Positions 56,601 to 64,000 of a DNA stretch of 64,000 nucleotides are shown one piece after another. This DNA is from Chryseosolibacter histidinae (GTDB lineage Bacteria > Bacteroidota > Bacteroidia > Cytophagales > Cyclobacteriaceae). Each line of letters opens with the position of its first letter. Position 1 is the stretch's first letter. The stretch is taken from assembly GCF_018598225.1 (NCBI RefSeq), contig NZ_JAHESF010000006.1:124001-188000 (forward strand), written 5' to 3'. The position numbers and the translations under genes were made by a program. The notes under the pieces are model-generated. The model ran no database searches. It saw nothing but the letters and a program-made list of their open reading frames with translations, and was not told the DNA's origin.

Positions 56601-56806
56601 ACGGTGATCGAGTAGGTTCCATCCACATCTGTCACGGTACCATTATTTGTTCCTTTTTCGAGAATGTTCACGCCGGGAATCGCGGTTCCATCATCCGCCG
56701 AAGTTACTTTTCCTGTTACGGTTTTGCTCTGCGACCACGCTACGGTGGCCAATAGGAGGAGCATGGCCGTCAAATACCTGCTGAAAGACAAGTAGAATTT
56801 TGACAT
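53657..56806 (-). CDS. SusC/RagA-family TonB-dependent outer membrane transporter
   Basis: 1049 residues with a signal peptide ending VAWSQ. An N-terminal carboxypeptidase-D regulatory-like domain (about 28-115, VTGKVTSADDGTAIPGVNIL) precedes the plug (about 125-240: SEIVVIGYGEVQRRDATGA, then RIRGTSSVRGGNNPLFVVDG, then IYGSRGANGVVLITTKSG) and a 22-strand barrel ending in RARTFTLGLSATF. It imports oligosaccharides into the periplasm using TonB energy, with SusD as its lid. The length is normal. It is the first gene of the SusCD operon; the 423-bp region upstream contains a repeat element and, presumably, the promoter. Confidence 0.97.
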   Translation of the reverse strand: MSKFYLSFSRYLTAMLLLLATVAWSQSKTVTGKVTSADDGTAIPGVNILEKGTNNGTVTDVDGTYSITVTGGSSATLVFSFVGYESQEIAVGNQSSVTIALAPNVTALSEIVVIGYGEVQRRDATGAVASVKAEDFNRGVIASPEQLIQGKSAGVQITSASGEPGAGVNIRIRGTSSVRGGNNPLFVVDGIPLSGEDITAGGLDLGRGNAATKNPLNFLNPNDIESIDILKDASATAIYGSRGANGVVLITTKSGRGKRRQLEYSPSVSFSTMARRYDLLNREQFLSGAAALGSNVAELDGGSNTDWQDEITRTAVSHRHDLSFADNYKSGNYRASLSYDNQQGVVRNSGMERLTGRLNINHSFLHDKLDLGAQVTVSKVNDQAAPITNNSGFEGDLIGSTYMANPTWSADPDVQPAGGNNLNPNSYLKYHQDNTETDRSLINLNGNFDITKELSFKVNAGFDRSSSTREKAFSSLLNMSSGVFGNGRGAIADIKTSSNLLETYFNYNKKFENSNLSAVLGYSYQEFNREGKTVLGWGFASPNMDVMMNDLEHSRGLIEAAIGNRSYQQYGYAPANTDNGPDFWINQLFPQPTPAIAISELPASTVKAVSGDVFHTTDELQSFFGRVNYSLADKYMITATVRADGSTKFGGDNKYGVFPSAALAWRLSEEDFIPELFDDLKFRVGYGVTGNQEIPHNLHQTRVRFGVNATATPAAPAIANDGKINPPGLSEVTFANPGLKWEQTTQWNLGLDFGFGQGKFSGTIDVYKKITNDLLIQVTSAQPAAQNFVWKNLDADVINNGVELTLNYYAIDNENTGLNFSFNIAHNTNKVEHYTGAPLNTGDINGQGLTGAFSQRIADGQPLFAYFIREFTGFDENGLATYNGDFQRYVGKSPIPKYNLGFNISARVKKFDFAAYLNGQFGHYVYNNTANAFFNMGSLGQGKNVTTDVLTSGEAAPNAPDASTRFLEKGDFLRMQNLSLGYSLNFEEKFIKKLRISGTAQNLFLITDYSGLDPEVNINKARDGVPSLGIDYTAYPRARTFTLGLSATF

Positions 56807-57071
56807 ACGGTTATTTTGGTTTGGGTTAAAAAAATTCTCTTCCGGACGTGCGCCTTCAGACAGTAGTCTATAGGCACAAAATCCTCATATAATTTAAGGA
56901 TATAGCCCAGAATTGCTAGTGAAAAATCGTATGAATTTTAACAGGAATCGATGCCGCAATCGTTTCCAGTAACGAAATTTTGATTTCTATGCCCGTTTCA
57001 GACGGTTGTATTGAAAATCTGAAAATGATGGAATTGGTGCCTGCCTGGTGTAAAAAAGTGTGCCAATGGAA

Positions 57072-57228
57072 AGGTACGAGGTTCGAAATACGAGGTACGG
57101 AAGTAGTTGACAGTTGACAATAAAACAGTTGACAACGGGGCGGATAGATCAATGTGATGGGATCTTGTGATCGAAGCCAATGTCAATTGCCCCGATAACT
57201 ATCGGGGTTTTGTCAATTGTCAACTGTG
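57072..57228. repeat. inverted GTTGACA element with GGTACGAG words and a CCCCGAT hairpin, at the GH13 3' end
   Basis: The left arm (57104-57136; GTTGACAGTTGACAA words) and right arm (57209-57227; TGTCAATTGTCAACTG) are inverted. Left of it is a separate array of GGTACGAG-like words. Inside is a perfect 7-bp hairpin, CCCCGAT/ATCGGGG (57190-57207), followed by TTTTG. The right arm ends 3 bp from the GH13 stop codon. Upstream of it (56807-57071) I see no gene, only the presumed SusC promoter region. Confidence 0.82.
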
Positions 57229-57229
57229 C

Positions 57230-59089
57230 TTACTTCACTTCTATGATCATCGCGGTGTAAGCTGGAACATTCACCTGATCTCGTAAGCTCACCTCCGCCT
57301 GCGAGATAACATCCACTCCCCTACCTGCGCCTCGAAGGCATTCTGTGAACGGCGCGAGGGATAGTGTTTTCTCCTGGTCATTGGCGTTGAGGATCACCAT
57401 CACCCGGTGGCTATTGCTTTCGCGGAAGTAGACGTAAATGTTGTTCTCGGGGATGAAGTGTGTGAGCTTTCCGTTATGAACGGCGGGCTGCGACTTGCGC
57501 CAGTGGAGCAGCGTCTTCATAAAATCAAAGGCTTCATTTTGTGCTTCGGTCCTCCCCTGCCTGCTGAAAGCACTCGTCTTATCTCCCGGCCATCCTCCCG
57601 GAAAATCTTTGCGTACATTGGGGTGATAACCGCCGTCACCATCCATCAGCAGCTCGGTGCCATAATACAGCTGGGGAATGCCACGGGTGGTGAGCAGAAA
57701 TGCGAGGCCGAGCTTGAATTTCTTCAGGTCCTTGCCGGCCGAAAGAAAGAACCTGCTCATGTCATGGTTATCCAGGAACGTGAGATTCCGGTTGGCATCG
57801 GGATAGATAAAATCCTGGCTGAGCAGCGTATACAACCTTCGCATACCGGTATCCCATCCTGCCGGCTCGTTCAACGCCTGGGGTACCGTAAAGCAGAAGG
57901 GAAAATCGGTCACCGTAGGGAGGTTCGACTGATAACTATCTTTGTTGATCATACCTTTCTGCCAGTATGCCGTTGTAGCCACACTGTTGATCCATACCTC
58001 GCCCACAATGTTGAACTGCGGATACTCATGCATCACCACTTTTGCCCATTGCGCCATGAAATGTTTGTCGGGGTACGGCTGTGTATCCATCCGGATGCCA
58101 TCGATGCCCGCGTGCTCGATCCACCACAAAGTATTTTGAATGAGGTATGTGGCAAACAGCGGATCAGTCTGGTCAACGTCAGGCATAGTCGTATCGAACC
58201 ATCCATTGCTCATTTTCGTGGCGTCGTACTTCGACTGATAAGGATCGGATATAACATTGCCCTGATAGTTGGAGCGGGTGAACTCCGGGAACTGGTGGAT
58301 CCAGCCCTTTGCGGGAAGATCGTGCATGAGCCAGTGGTCGTTGCCAATATGGTTCATCACCATATCCTGGATCACTTTCAATCCCATGCTGTGACATTTG
58401 TTGATGACCGACAGGTAGGCTTCATTGCCACCGAAGCGCCTGTCTACCTGATACAGATCGGTAATAGCGTAGCCGTGGTAACTTGACTTGCGCTGGTTGT
58501 TTTCCAGCACCGGGTTGAGCCAAAGCGCGGTGACGCCGAGATCTTTGATGTAGTCGAGGTGATCAGCGATGCCCTTCAGATCGCCGCCATGCCTGCCTTC
58601 CGGCTGATCGCGGTGCGCCCCCTCGAACATGCCGGGGATTGAGTCATTCGCCGGATCGCCGTTCGCAAAACGGTCGGGCATGATCAGGTAAAGCACGTCA
58701 GACGAATTAAAGCCCTGAATGCGGTTGGTGTCTCCGGACTTGCTTTTTATCTCGTACTGATAGGTGAAAGTTTTCTTTCCCGCTGTAAAAGTAACGGGCA
58801 CTTTACCTGCCTTTGCCGTTGGCGAAATGTTGAGTGTTACAAACAGGTAATGCGGATTTTCAACAGTCTTCGTTTCGCTAATGGTAACACCGTCATACTT
58901 CACCGTTGCGCTGAGCGATGACAGGTCTGCGTCTTTGTTATGGAACAGGATCTGCACGGACGGGTTCTTCATGCCGGTCCACCAGAACGGAGGTTCAACG
59001 TGGTGGAAAGTGGGCTGTTTCTTTTGTGCTTGCGCGATGATGGATAACAAGAAAAAGAAGACGAGGGCTATGCGGGGACGGGGAAGCAT
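57230..59089 (-). CDS. secreted GH13 alpha-amylase-family enzyme (cyclomaltodextrinase/neopullulanase type)
   Basis: 619 residues with a signal peptide ending IAQAQ. An N-terminal beta domain (about 25-115, FHHVEPPFWWTGMKNPSVQ) is typical of the cyclomaltodextrinase N-domain found in Bacteroidota amylases. The barrel motifs are region I DMVMNH, region II GIRMDTQ with nucleophile Asp335, region III GEVWI with acid Glu364, and region IV LDNHDM with Asp443. It cleaves alpha-1,4-glucans or maltodextrins in the periplasm. It lies upstream of susC on the same strand, separated by a repeat element. Confidence 0.93.
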   Translation of the reverse strand: MLPRPRIALVFFFLLSIIAQAQKKQPTFHHVEPPFWWTGMKNPSVQILFHNKDADLSSLSATVKYDGVTISETKTVENPHYLFVTLNISPTAKAGKVPVTFTAGKKTFTYQYEIKSKSGDTNRIQGFNSSDVLYLIMPDRFANGDPANDSIPGMFEGAHRDQPEGRHGGDLKGIADHLDYIKDLGVTALWLNPVLENNQRKSSYHGYAITDLYQVDRRFGGNEAYLSVINKCHSMGLKVIQDMVMNHIGNDHWLMHDLPAKGWIHQFPEFTRSNYQGNVISDPYQSKYDATKMSNGWFDTTMPDVDQTDPLFATYLIQNTLWWIEHAGIDGIRMDTQPYPDKHFMAQWAKVVMHEYPQFNIVGEVWINSVATTAYWQKGMINKDSYQSNLPTVTDFPFCFTVPQALNEPAGWDTGMRRLYTLLSQDFIYPDANRNLTFLDNHDMSRFFLSAGKDLKKFKLGLAFLLTTRGIPQLYYGTELLMDGDGGYHPNVRKDFPGGWPGDKTSAFSRQGRTEAQNEAFDFMKTLLHWRKSQPAVHNGKLTHFIPENNIYVYFRESNSHRVMVILNANDQEKTLSLAPFTECLRGAGRGVDVISQAEVSLRDQVNVPAYTAMIIEVK

Positions 59090-59282
59090 GACGGTGAACG
59101 TTAACGTTAATTACCGATCACAATATACGAAAGTCCGTGGGCTATAGACGCCATGGCCTTACAACCATGGCTAGGTGTATTGCGGCCCTTCAGGCCTTTT
59201 GGGAAGTGGGTGACCTATACCTTGGTGATACCGTTCCGTTCCTATAGGCGGCGATCGGATGAAGACGAGGTGATGACTATAT

Positions 59283-59386
59283 GAAGGCCATACGAAAGTC
59301 TGTATAAGGTCTCTATAAGGCCTGTATAATGTCTGTATGAGGGCTGTGAAAGGTCTGCTTAGGGCCAGTATAATGCCCCTTTAAAG
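59283..59386. repeat. 11-bp tandem repeat (GTCTGTATAAG type)
   Basis: About eight to nine degenerate units of consensus GTCTGTATAAG (for example GTCTGTATAAG, GTCTCTATAAG, GCCTGTATAAT, GTCTGTATGAG) run head to tail. It lies in the 437-bp gap between the GH13 gene start and the DUF4890-like gene. The rest of this gap holds no gene I can support. Confidence 0.8.
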
Positions 59387-59490
59387 ACAAGGGGCACGAT
59401 TTGCAGATGTTCGTACCAAAAGCTACGATGTGATCGTTCTATTGTTAACGTCGAAACGAAGGGAATGAGGTTTGTGAAATGGAGTTCAAA

Positions 59491-59521
59491 GTAGCCATGG
59501 GGTTTTCTACCCCATGGCTAC
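59491..59521 (-). terminator. perfect GTAGCCATGGGG hairpin after the DUF4890-like gene
   Basis: GTAGCCATGGGG (59491-59502) and its exact complement (59510-59521) form a 12-bp stem with a 7-nt loop, 6 bp beyond the stop codon of the minus-strand gene. Only a short T run follows (TTT), so it may be a weak terminator or a REP-like 3' hairpin. Confidence 0.6.
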
Positions 59522-59527
59522 GGATGA

Positions 59528-59890
59528 CTATGACCTGCGGCCACCCTTTTTACGGTGCTCCATTTGGTTGGCGCGGTAAGCTTCCCATTTTGTATTCTGG
59601 TCGGTGGTCAGTACTTTTTTGAGCGCTTCGTTTTTTTCTGTTCCCAGCGCTTTCATCTGCGTCATCTTTTCTTCGCGGCTCAACGCGCTGTTATCCCGTA
59701 AGGCCGTCTGCTTCTTTGCAAAATCTTCGTTGATGGCTTTTACGGAAGCATACTGTGTATCGTCCAACGCGAGCTCAGTTTTCATTTTCTCTGTTTGCCG
59801 CGCCGCTGCCGCCTGCGGGTCGATCTTCCGCTGCGCAAAAATGACACTGCTTATCATCATCAATCCAAGAAACACAACACTCTTTTTCAT
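59528..59890 (-). CDS. small secreted Spy/DUF4890-like helical protein
   Basis: 120 residues starting at MKKSVVFLGLMMISS, with a signal peptide ending IFAQ. The mature protein is a charged helical hairpin: QTEKMKTELALDDTQYASVK, then AINEDFAKKQ and LSREEKMTQMKALGTEKNEA with VLTTDQNTKWEAYRANQ, the repeating pattern of the DUF4890 and Spy/CpxP-like proteins of Bacteroidota. These are periplasmic and thought to act as chaperones or stress sensors. The C-terminus is strongly basic (HRKKGGRRS). It is monocistronic. Confidence 0.82.
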   Translation of the reverse strand: MKKSVVFLGLMMISSVIFAQRKIDPQAAAARQTEKMKTELALDDTQYASVKAINEDFAKKQTALRDNSALSREEKMTQMKALGTEKNEALKKVLTTDQNTKWEAYRANQMEHRKKGGRRS

Positions 59891-60088
59891 AATCATATTG
59901 TTTTTGTTGTTTGTCTTTAGATGGCAGATATCGTTCCGGGTTTAATGGGGTGGGAAGTTTTTAGACAAAGAACATGCTTGGGTCTATGGAAAGGGTTTGG
60001 AGTTCGACGATTGGGTTAAAGTCCAGGTCCTCCGCCTGCTGACGAATGGCTGAAGACTTGAACTGGTGTAGAGCATCAGATGACGCCA

Positions 60089-63000
60089 TTATTTGCTTAC
60101 GACAATCTTTCGGACATCCTTTTCACGCTGATGCGATGCGACCAGGAAATAGATGCCAGGTGAAAGCTTCTCACTATTCCAGGTATAGCCATTGGCTCCC
60201 TCCAATCTGAAGGATGAAATGGTTTGTCCCAAGGTATTTCTGATTGAGTAAGATCCACCCTGGAGTGACTGAATGGTAAATGATCCGTTGCTGGGATTGG
60301 GATATACTGTAAGCTGATCGTTATGTAATTCCATTTCTTCCGTAGATGTAATGGTCACATCCACGCAGTCCGAAGTAACAGAGCATCCGTTTCGCGTGAC
60401 CGTCACAGCATAGTCTCCGCTTTTATCCGGAACGTAACTTTGCGCTGCTGCGCCAGCAACCGGAAGGTTGTTCTGATTGCAATCCAGCCACTGATAGGTT
60501 GCGCCATCCTGGTTTGCCTTGAGGGTTGTCCCAGTCAGAGCTACTCCTTTATCGGGAAGCGCATTAACAGTAACTGCCAGCGAAGCGCAGTTGCCTGGCG
60601 TGACGCATACTCCTTCACCTCTTGCGTAATAGGTGGTGGTGGCTGCTGGAGAAACTGTGATCGAAGTGCCCGAACCCAATGCTGTACCACCGCAGGAGTC
60701 ATTGTACCATTTCCATTCTGTGGCGCCGTTCAGGGTACCAGTGGCTATACTGAGTGTGGTGTTTTTGACGCCGCAATTCACAACGCTGCTTGCGGCAAGT
60801 GTGGGCGTTGTCGCCGCAATACAAGGTATCGCAATTACCCTGGCGAGCCGGTTCCGTCCTGTTTCCTTATAGGCCGTAAAGGCTCCACCGAGCATGATCT
60901 TTCCATCATCTTGCATAGCCATGGCATACACGTCATTGTTGACACCTGTTCCAACAGCAAAATCATTATCAACCGTACCATTAGCATTCAACCGCGCAAT
61001 GCGGTTTCGCGCCACACCGTTGTAGCTCATAAAAAATCCGCCTATAATAACTTTGTCGTCCGATTGCACGACACTCACCCAGACAGCGGCATCAGTTCCT
61101 GATCCTGTATCAAAAGCTGCATCAAAACTGCCATCGGTATTTAATCGCGCGATGTTCTTATAGGTCTTGCTTGCGCCGGAGGTATCGAAGTATCCGCCTA
61201 TAATGATCTTGCCATTTTTTTGGATCGATGCCGAATTGATCTCGCCGTAAACCATAATACCCGTCCCTGGATGAAAGGCTGCATCCAGTGTACCATCGGT
61301 GTTCAGACGAGCAATGGATTGATAATTCTTCCCGCCATCGGAAATAGTAAAATTACCACCGACAATTATTTTATTATCATTTTGTATGGAAGCAGTGCGT
61401 ATCGCGCCTGAAAAATAAGTTCCGGAGCCAAAACCAAACCCGATGTCGACGCTGCCGTTTGAATTGAGCCTTACAATGGTGTAACCCGCACTGGCCTTAT
61501 AGATATCTCCTCCGATGATAATTTTTCCGTCACGCTGTATGACAATTTTATAAACATGATTGTACCAATAGTCGGGATCATTGCCGGGGTTAAATGTTAC
61601 ATCCAGAGAGCCGCTGGCATTCAGGCGTGCGACCCGGTTGCGATCAGTATCGTTACAACGATCGAAATCACCTCCGATAATTATCTTTCCGTCATCCTGA
61701 ATGGCGATTGTATGTACGGCGCTGTCAACGCTGGCTGTAAAGGAAGGGTCGATACTTCCGTCAGCGTTCAGGCGCGCGATGTGATCGGTAGCTTTGCCGT
61801 TATACATGGTAAAATCTCCTCCGATAAGAATCTTACCATCGGCTTGCATCGCTATCGCGTGTACAATCCCGTTCGCACCCGTTCCGGCACCAAAGAGAAC
61901 GTCGAGGGCTCCGTCTGTATTCAGGAATGCCAAATTATTCCGGCCAGCACCGTTGTAGACTTCAAAAGAACCGCCGATGATGATCTTTCCGGTGGTGTGC
62001 ACTGCTATCGCATAGATCTGACCTGCGCCTACACTCGTTCCAACAGACAACGACGGACTTGGGAAAGGGCCTCCGTCCGCAGTTAACCTGGCCAGTCCGT
62101 TCCGGGGATTAGAATCATAAGACTGAAAAGCTCCGGCGATCAGGATCTGGCCATCGCTTTCTATTGCGATCTTGGTTACATACTCATCCGGGCCGCCTCC
62201 GGTAGGAAAGCCGGGGTCCCAACTTCCATTGGCATTCAGGCAAATCAAATGACGCACTGAAACGCCATTATAACTTGTAAAAAAACCTCCCAATAAGATC
62301 CTGCTATCACTTTTCAAAGCCACTGTGTTCACAGCGTCGTTTGGCCCTGTTCCAATGGTAAAACCTCCATCAAGGCTTCCATTGGCATTCAGGCGCGCAA
62401 CGCGATTTCGCCCTGTACCGTTATAACTGGTGAACCCGCCAACGATAACGATCTTTCCATCATTCTGTACTGCGATGTCGGCAACACGGCCATTGGCGCC
62501 GGTTCCAGGCGTAAAGCTACCGTCAAGACTGCCGTTTGCATTCAGACGTGTGATCTTGCTCCTCGCGCTGCCATCGAATGTTGTAAATTCACCACCGATC
62601 ATGATCTTTTGATCGCTTTGGATCGCAATCGTGGTCACTACATCATTCGCTCCGGTTCCAATTGAAAAAGAACCATCCAGGCTTCCATTGGTATTTAACC
62701 GGGCGATACGCGAGCGCGCTGTGCTGCCATACATTGTGAACGAACCTCCGATCACGATCTTTCCGTCAGCTTGCAACGCAACGGTGCTTATATTGTCATT
62801 TGCGCCGGTGCCGACGTTAAAGCTGGCATCCAGGCTACCATCTGCGTTCAATCTTGCTATACGGCTTCTAGCCACACCGTGGTAGGTTTTGAAGGCGCCG
62901 ACGATGATAATCTTTCCATCGGTTTGTACTGCAACGTCTGTCACTGTGCCATCAGGGCCATCTCCATAACCGAAACCAAGATCTGTTGGGTTGAATGAAG

Positions 63001-63100
63001 GATCAATAGCACCGGCCTGCGCATAGGCATCCTGTGAGAATAAAACTGAAATGATTGAAAGGAAGGCAGAGGCCACGACGACAGAGAAACGGAATTGCAT
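60089..63100 (-). CDS. T9SS-secreted delta-60 repeat protein
   Basis: 1003 residues with a signal peptide ending DAYAQ. Residues about 30-760 hold roughly thirteen delta-60 repeats of about 53 residues (core ARLNADGSLD and QSDGKIIIGG), likely forming beta-propellers. An Ig-like adhesin segment follows (about 770-860, with YNDSCGGTALGSGTSITVSP), then another Ig-like module and a T9SS sorting domain (LTVYPNPSNGSFTIQ ... REKDVRKIVVSK). It is related to the N-terminal half of the giant protein at 18030. A surface or released binding protein of unknown ligand; it starts in a region with no repeat array. Confidence 0.87.
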   Translation of the reverse strand: MQFRFSVVVASAFLSIISVLFSQDAYAQAGAIDPSFNPTDLGFGYGDGPDGTVTDVAVQTDGKIIIVGAFKTYHGVARSRIARLNADGSLDASFNVGTGANDNISTVALQADGKIVIGGSFTMYGSTARSRIARLNTNGSLDGSFSIGTGANDVVTTIAIQSDQKIMIGGEFTTFDGSARSKITRLNANGSLDGSFTPGTGANGRVADIAVQNDGKIVIVGGFTSYNGTGRNRVARLNANGSLDGGFTIGTGPNDAVNTVALKSDSRILLGGFFTSYNGVSVRHLICLNANGSWDPGFPTGGGPDEYVTKIAIESDGQILIAGAFQSYDSNPRNGLARLTADGGPFPSPSLSVGTSVGAGQIYAIAVHTTGKIIIGGSFEVYNGAGRNNLAFLNTDGALDVLFGAGTGANGIVHAIAMQADGKILIGGDFTMYNGKATDHIARLNADGSIDPSFTASVDSAVHTIAIQDDGKIIIGGDFDRCNDTDRNRVARLNASGSLDVTFNPGNDPDYWYNHVYKIVIQRDGKIIIGGDIYKASAGYTIVRLNSNGSVDIGFGFGSGTYFSGAIRTASIQNDNKIIVGGNFTISDGGKNYQSIARLNTDGTLDAAFHPGTGIMVYGEINSASIQKNGKIIIGGYFDTSGASKTYKNIARLNTDGSFDAAFDTGSGTDAAVWVSVVQSDDKVIIGGFFMSYNGVARNRIARLNANGTVDNDFAVGTGVNNDVYAMAMQDDGKIMLGGAFTAYKETGRNRLARVIAIPCIAATTPTLAASSVVNCGVKNTTLSIATGTLNGATEWKWYNDSCGGTALGSGTSITVSPAATTTYYARGEGVCVTPGNCASLAVTVNALPDKGVALTGTTLKANQDGATYQWLDCNQNNLPVAGAAAQSYVPDKSGDYAVTVTRNGCSVTSDCVDVTITSTEEMELHNDQLTVYPNPSNGSFTIQSLQGGSYSIRNTLGQTISSFRLEGANGYTWNSEKLSPGIYFLVASHQREKDVRKIVVSK

Positions 63101-63226
63101 TAGTTAGAATTTTGGGGCATAATATAGGGTTATAGACGCTTCCCTGCAACGAAAGAAATACCCGCCGGTAAAATAGATGCTTGGCAAGCGTGGAATGTAT
63201 GGCGAAGTGCTTTACAAACAAGCGCC

Positions 63227-63540
63227 CTACCTTATCGCCTTCGGATTTCCCAGCAACGGAATATTCAGCTCCTCAACAAAGACCGTATTGATCTTTTTCT
63301 GGTCGCCACCACAGGCCAGGTTCACGATCTTCACCTGTGACGGCATCACGTTATCTTCTAACTACGCATAACCCCGTTGGCTAAGGAACTCAAATTTGGC
63401 GAAGGACCGGAATCCCGCCAAAGCATTTACTTTCCGCGCCTGGTACTGGACAGAGATATTCGGTCCCAGTCCTTGGGTTCACCACCAGCTGAAACTCAAT
63501 ACGAACCTCTTTTAACCCAGCTTCTCTTGCAATCTTGTGT
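63227..63540 (-). pseudogene. decayed coding remnant
   Basis: One minus-strand frame reads like protein across an internal stop: a segment with LGPNISVQYQARKVNALAG and FRSFAKFEFLSQRGYA, a TAG, then LEDNVMPSQVKIVNLACGG and DQKKINTVFVEELNIPLLG with a final stop at 63227. Just upstream, a different frame gives AREAGLKEVRIEFQLVVNP, which suggests a frameshift. I do not recognise the family. The pieces look too regular in composition to be noise, but this is weak evidence. Confidence 0.35.
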
Positions 63541-63628
63541 CGAATCAGACCGCATTGTTTTTAAATCCTGGTCAGTCTCTGACGTAAAAGGTAGGATGTC
63601 TGATAGTTAACGGCAGTTCATGAAATAA

Positions 63629-64000
63629 TTATCTCTTCAACACCTTTTTTCTGTGAACTTCCCCTCTAACCCTAAATTCAATAATATACAACCCCGCGGG
63701 AACATTGGCCAGGCTCCATGAGTTTTCATCGATCATCGGGGGCACGGTCCGTATGCCCTGCACGTTGTACAAGCTAAGCGCTGACGCCCGTTCCCCTTGC
63801 GCTTCCACTATCAGCCTGTCGTTCACAGGATTGGGATAAATGTTCACACCTCCTCCCACCTCCTCCACCCCCGTGACAAACGGCGACTGAATAGCATAAT
63901 CCGTGAAGAGCTTGTACGCTCCAGGCTTCAGCACAAAGCTGGAGGGTGTGCTTGTAATGTCAACGGCATGGCCACCCTCATAGTAATCGTACCAGGTGCC
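63629..64000 (-). CDS. C-terminus of a probable T9SS-secreted alpha-amylase, cut by window edge
   Basis: The frame is open to the right edge, so only the last 123 residues are seen. The visible start of the fragment, GTWYDYYEGGHAVDIT, and FVLKPGAYKLFTDYAIQ match the C-terminal beta domain that closes GH13 alpha-amylases, where the same layout of a W-Y-D-Y/F pair and a final PGEY-LYTD strand is common. A T9SS sorting domain follows (NIYPNPVNDRLIVEAQ ... GLYIIEFRVRGEVHRKKVLK). The catalytic domain lies outside the window. An internal GTG at 63934 is not the real start. Confidence 0.65.
   Translation of the reverse strand, partial: GTWYDYYEGGHAVDITSTPSSFVLKPGAYKLFTDYAIQSPFVTGVEEVGGGVNIYPNPVNDRLIVEAQGERASALSLYNVQGIRTVPPMIDENSWSLANVPAGLYIIEFRVRGEVHRKKVLKR

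Noticed and set aside
57407-58486. A 359-codon open frame on the plus strand
   Set aside because: Antisense to the GH13 gene, whose catalytic motifs are intact.
60089-63100. Regular periodicity that could suggest a CRISPR array or tandem DNA repeats
   Set aside because: The roughly 160-bp period is the codon image of delta-60 protein repeats; there are no identical direct repeats with unique spacers and no cas genes.

Overview
The window comes from a Bacteroidota genome of the Cytophagales/Chitinophagales kind. The evidence is a SusC/SusD pair, several proteins with a type IX secretion (T9SS) C-terminal sorting domain, many short-leader lipoproteins, CRTAC1-like and delta-60 repeat surface proteins, a degenerate-Nudix sugar regulator and weak Shine-Dalgarno sites. 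I cannot resolve the genus. No rRNA, tRNA, phage, transposase or CRISPR array is visible; the content is mainly carbohydrate metabolism and cell-surface proteins.

Layout. (1) 1-5179, minus strand: an operon of Gfo/Idh/MocA oxidoreductase, sugar epimerase-like TIM barrel, cytochrome c, DUF1080 hydrolase and a ThuA-PQQ dehydrogenase cut by the left edge; this gene set fits oxidative (3-keto) glycoside breakdown. (2) 5487-11175: a xylose locus. xylB and xylA on the minus strand enclose a ParE-type toxin-antitoxin pair; divergent are a Nudix-family regulator and an MFS sugar transporter, with matching palindromic operator candidates upstream of xylB/regulator and of the transporter. (3) 11262-22826: two large T9SS surface proteins that share a Kelch plus fibronectin-III cassette, with an HxlR regulator, an NmrA-like oxidoreductase, an OmpA lipoprotein and an SGNH hydrolase between them. 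(4) 23041-30855, minus: DUF808 membrane protein, then the phosphorolysis operon DUF3179 - ROK kinase - PfkB kinase - pgmB - GH65 phosphorylase - small hypothetical. (5) 30856-38395: a candidate noncoding RNA with its own terminator, a TerB-like protein, serine hydrolase, DUF2911 protein, ABC permease and radical SAM protein. (6) 38576-59089, minus: a glucoside utilisation locus reading GH13 amylase, SusC, SusD, two tandem CRTAC1-like lipoproteins, secreted GH65 hydrolase, vanadium haloperoxidase, trehalase and glycerol kinase. (7) 59528-64000: a small Spy/DUF4890-like protein, a delta-60 repeat T9SS protein, a decayed gene and the C-terminus of what looks like a T9SS alpha-amylase.

How the genes work together: the locus at 38-59 kb would capture and hydrolyse alpha-glucosides at the cell surface and in the periplasm, the GH65-pgmB-kinase operon would phosphorolyse alpha-glucobioses in the cytoplasm, and the keto-sugar and xylose loci handle other plant- or litter-derived sugars.

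The most striking unexplained signal is non-coding. At least fifteen intergenic sites carry arrays of degenerate 6-9 bp words (for example GTCCACAG, GTTACCAG, GTTTAAGG, TAGAATTTAG, GATATGAG, GTTGACA), often as two inverted arms 10-140 bp apart. Different copies use different words, yet some share spacer sequence, and most begin at or within about 10 bp of a stop codon. In one case the array has apparently overwritten a stop codon and lengthened the protein. These look like a diversified family of REP-like 3'-UTR elements.
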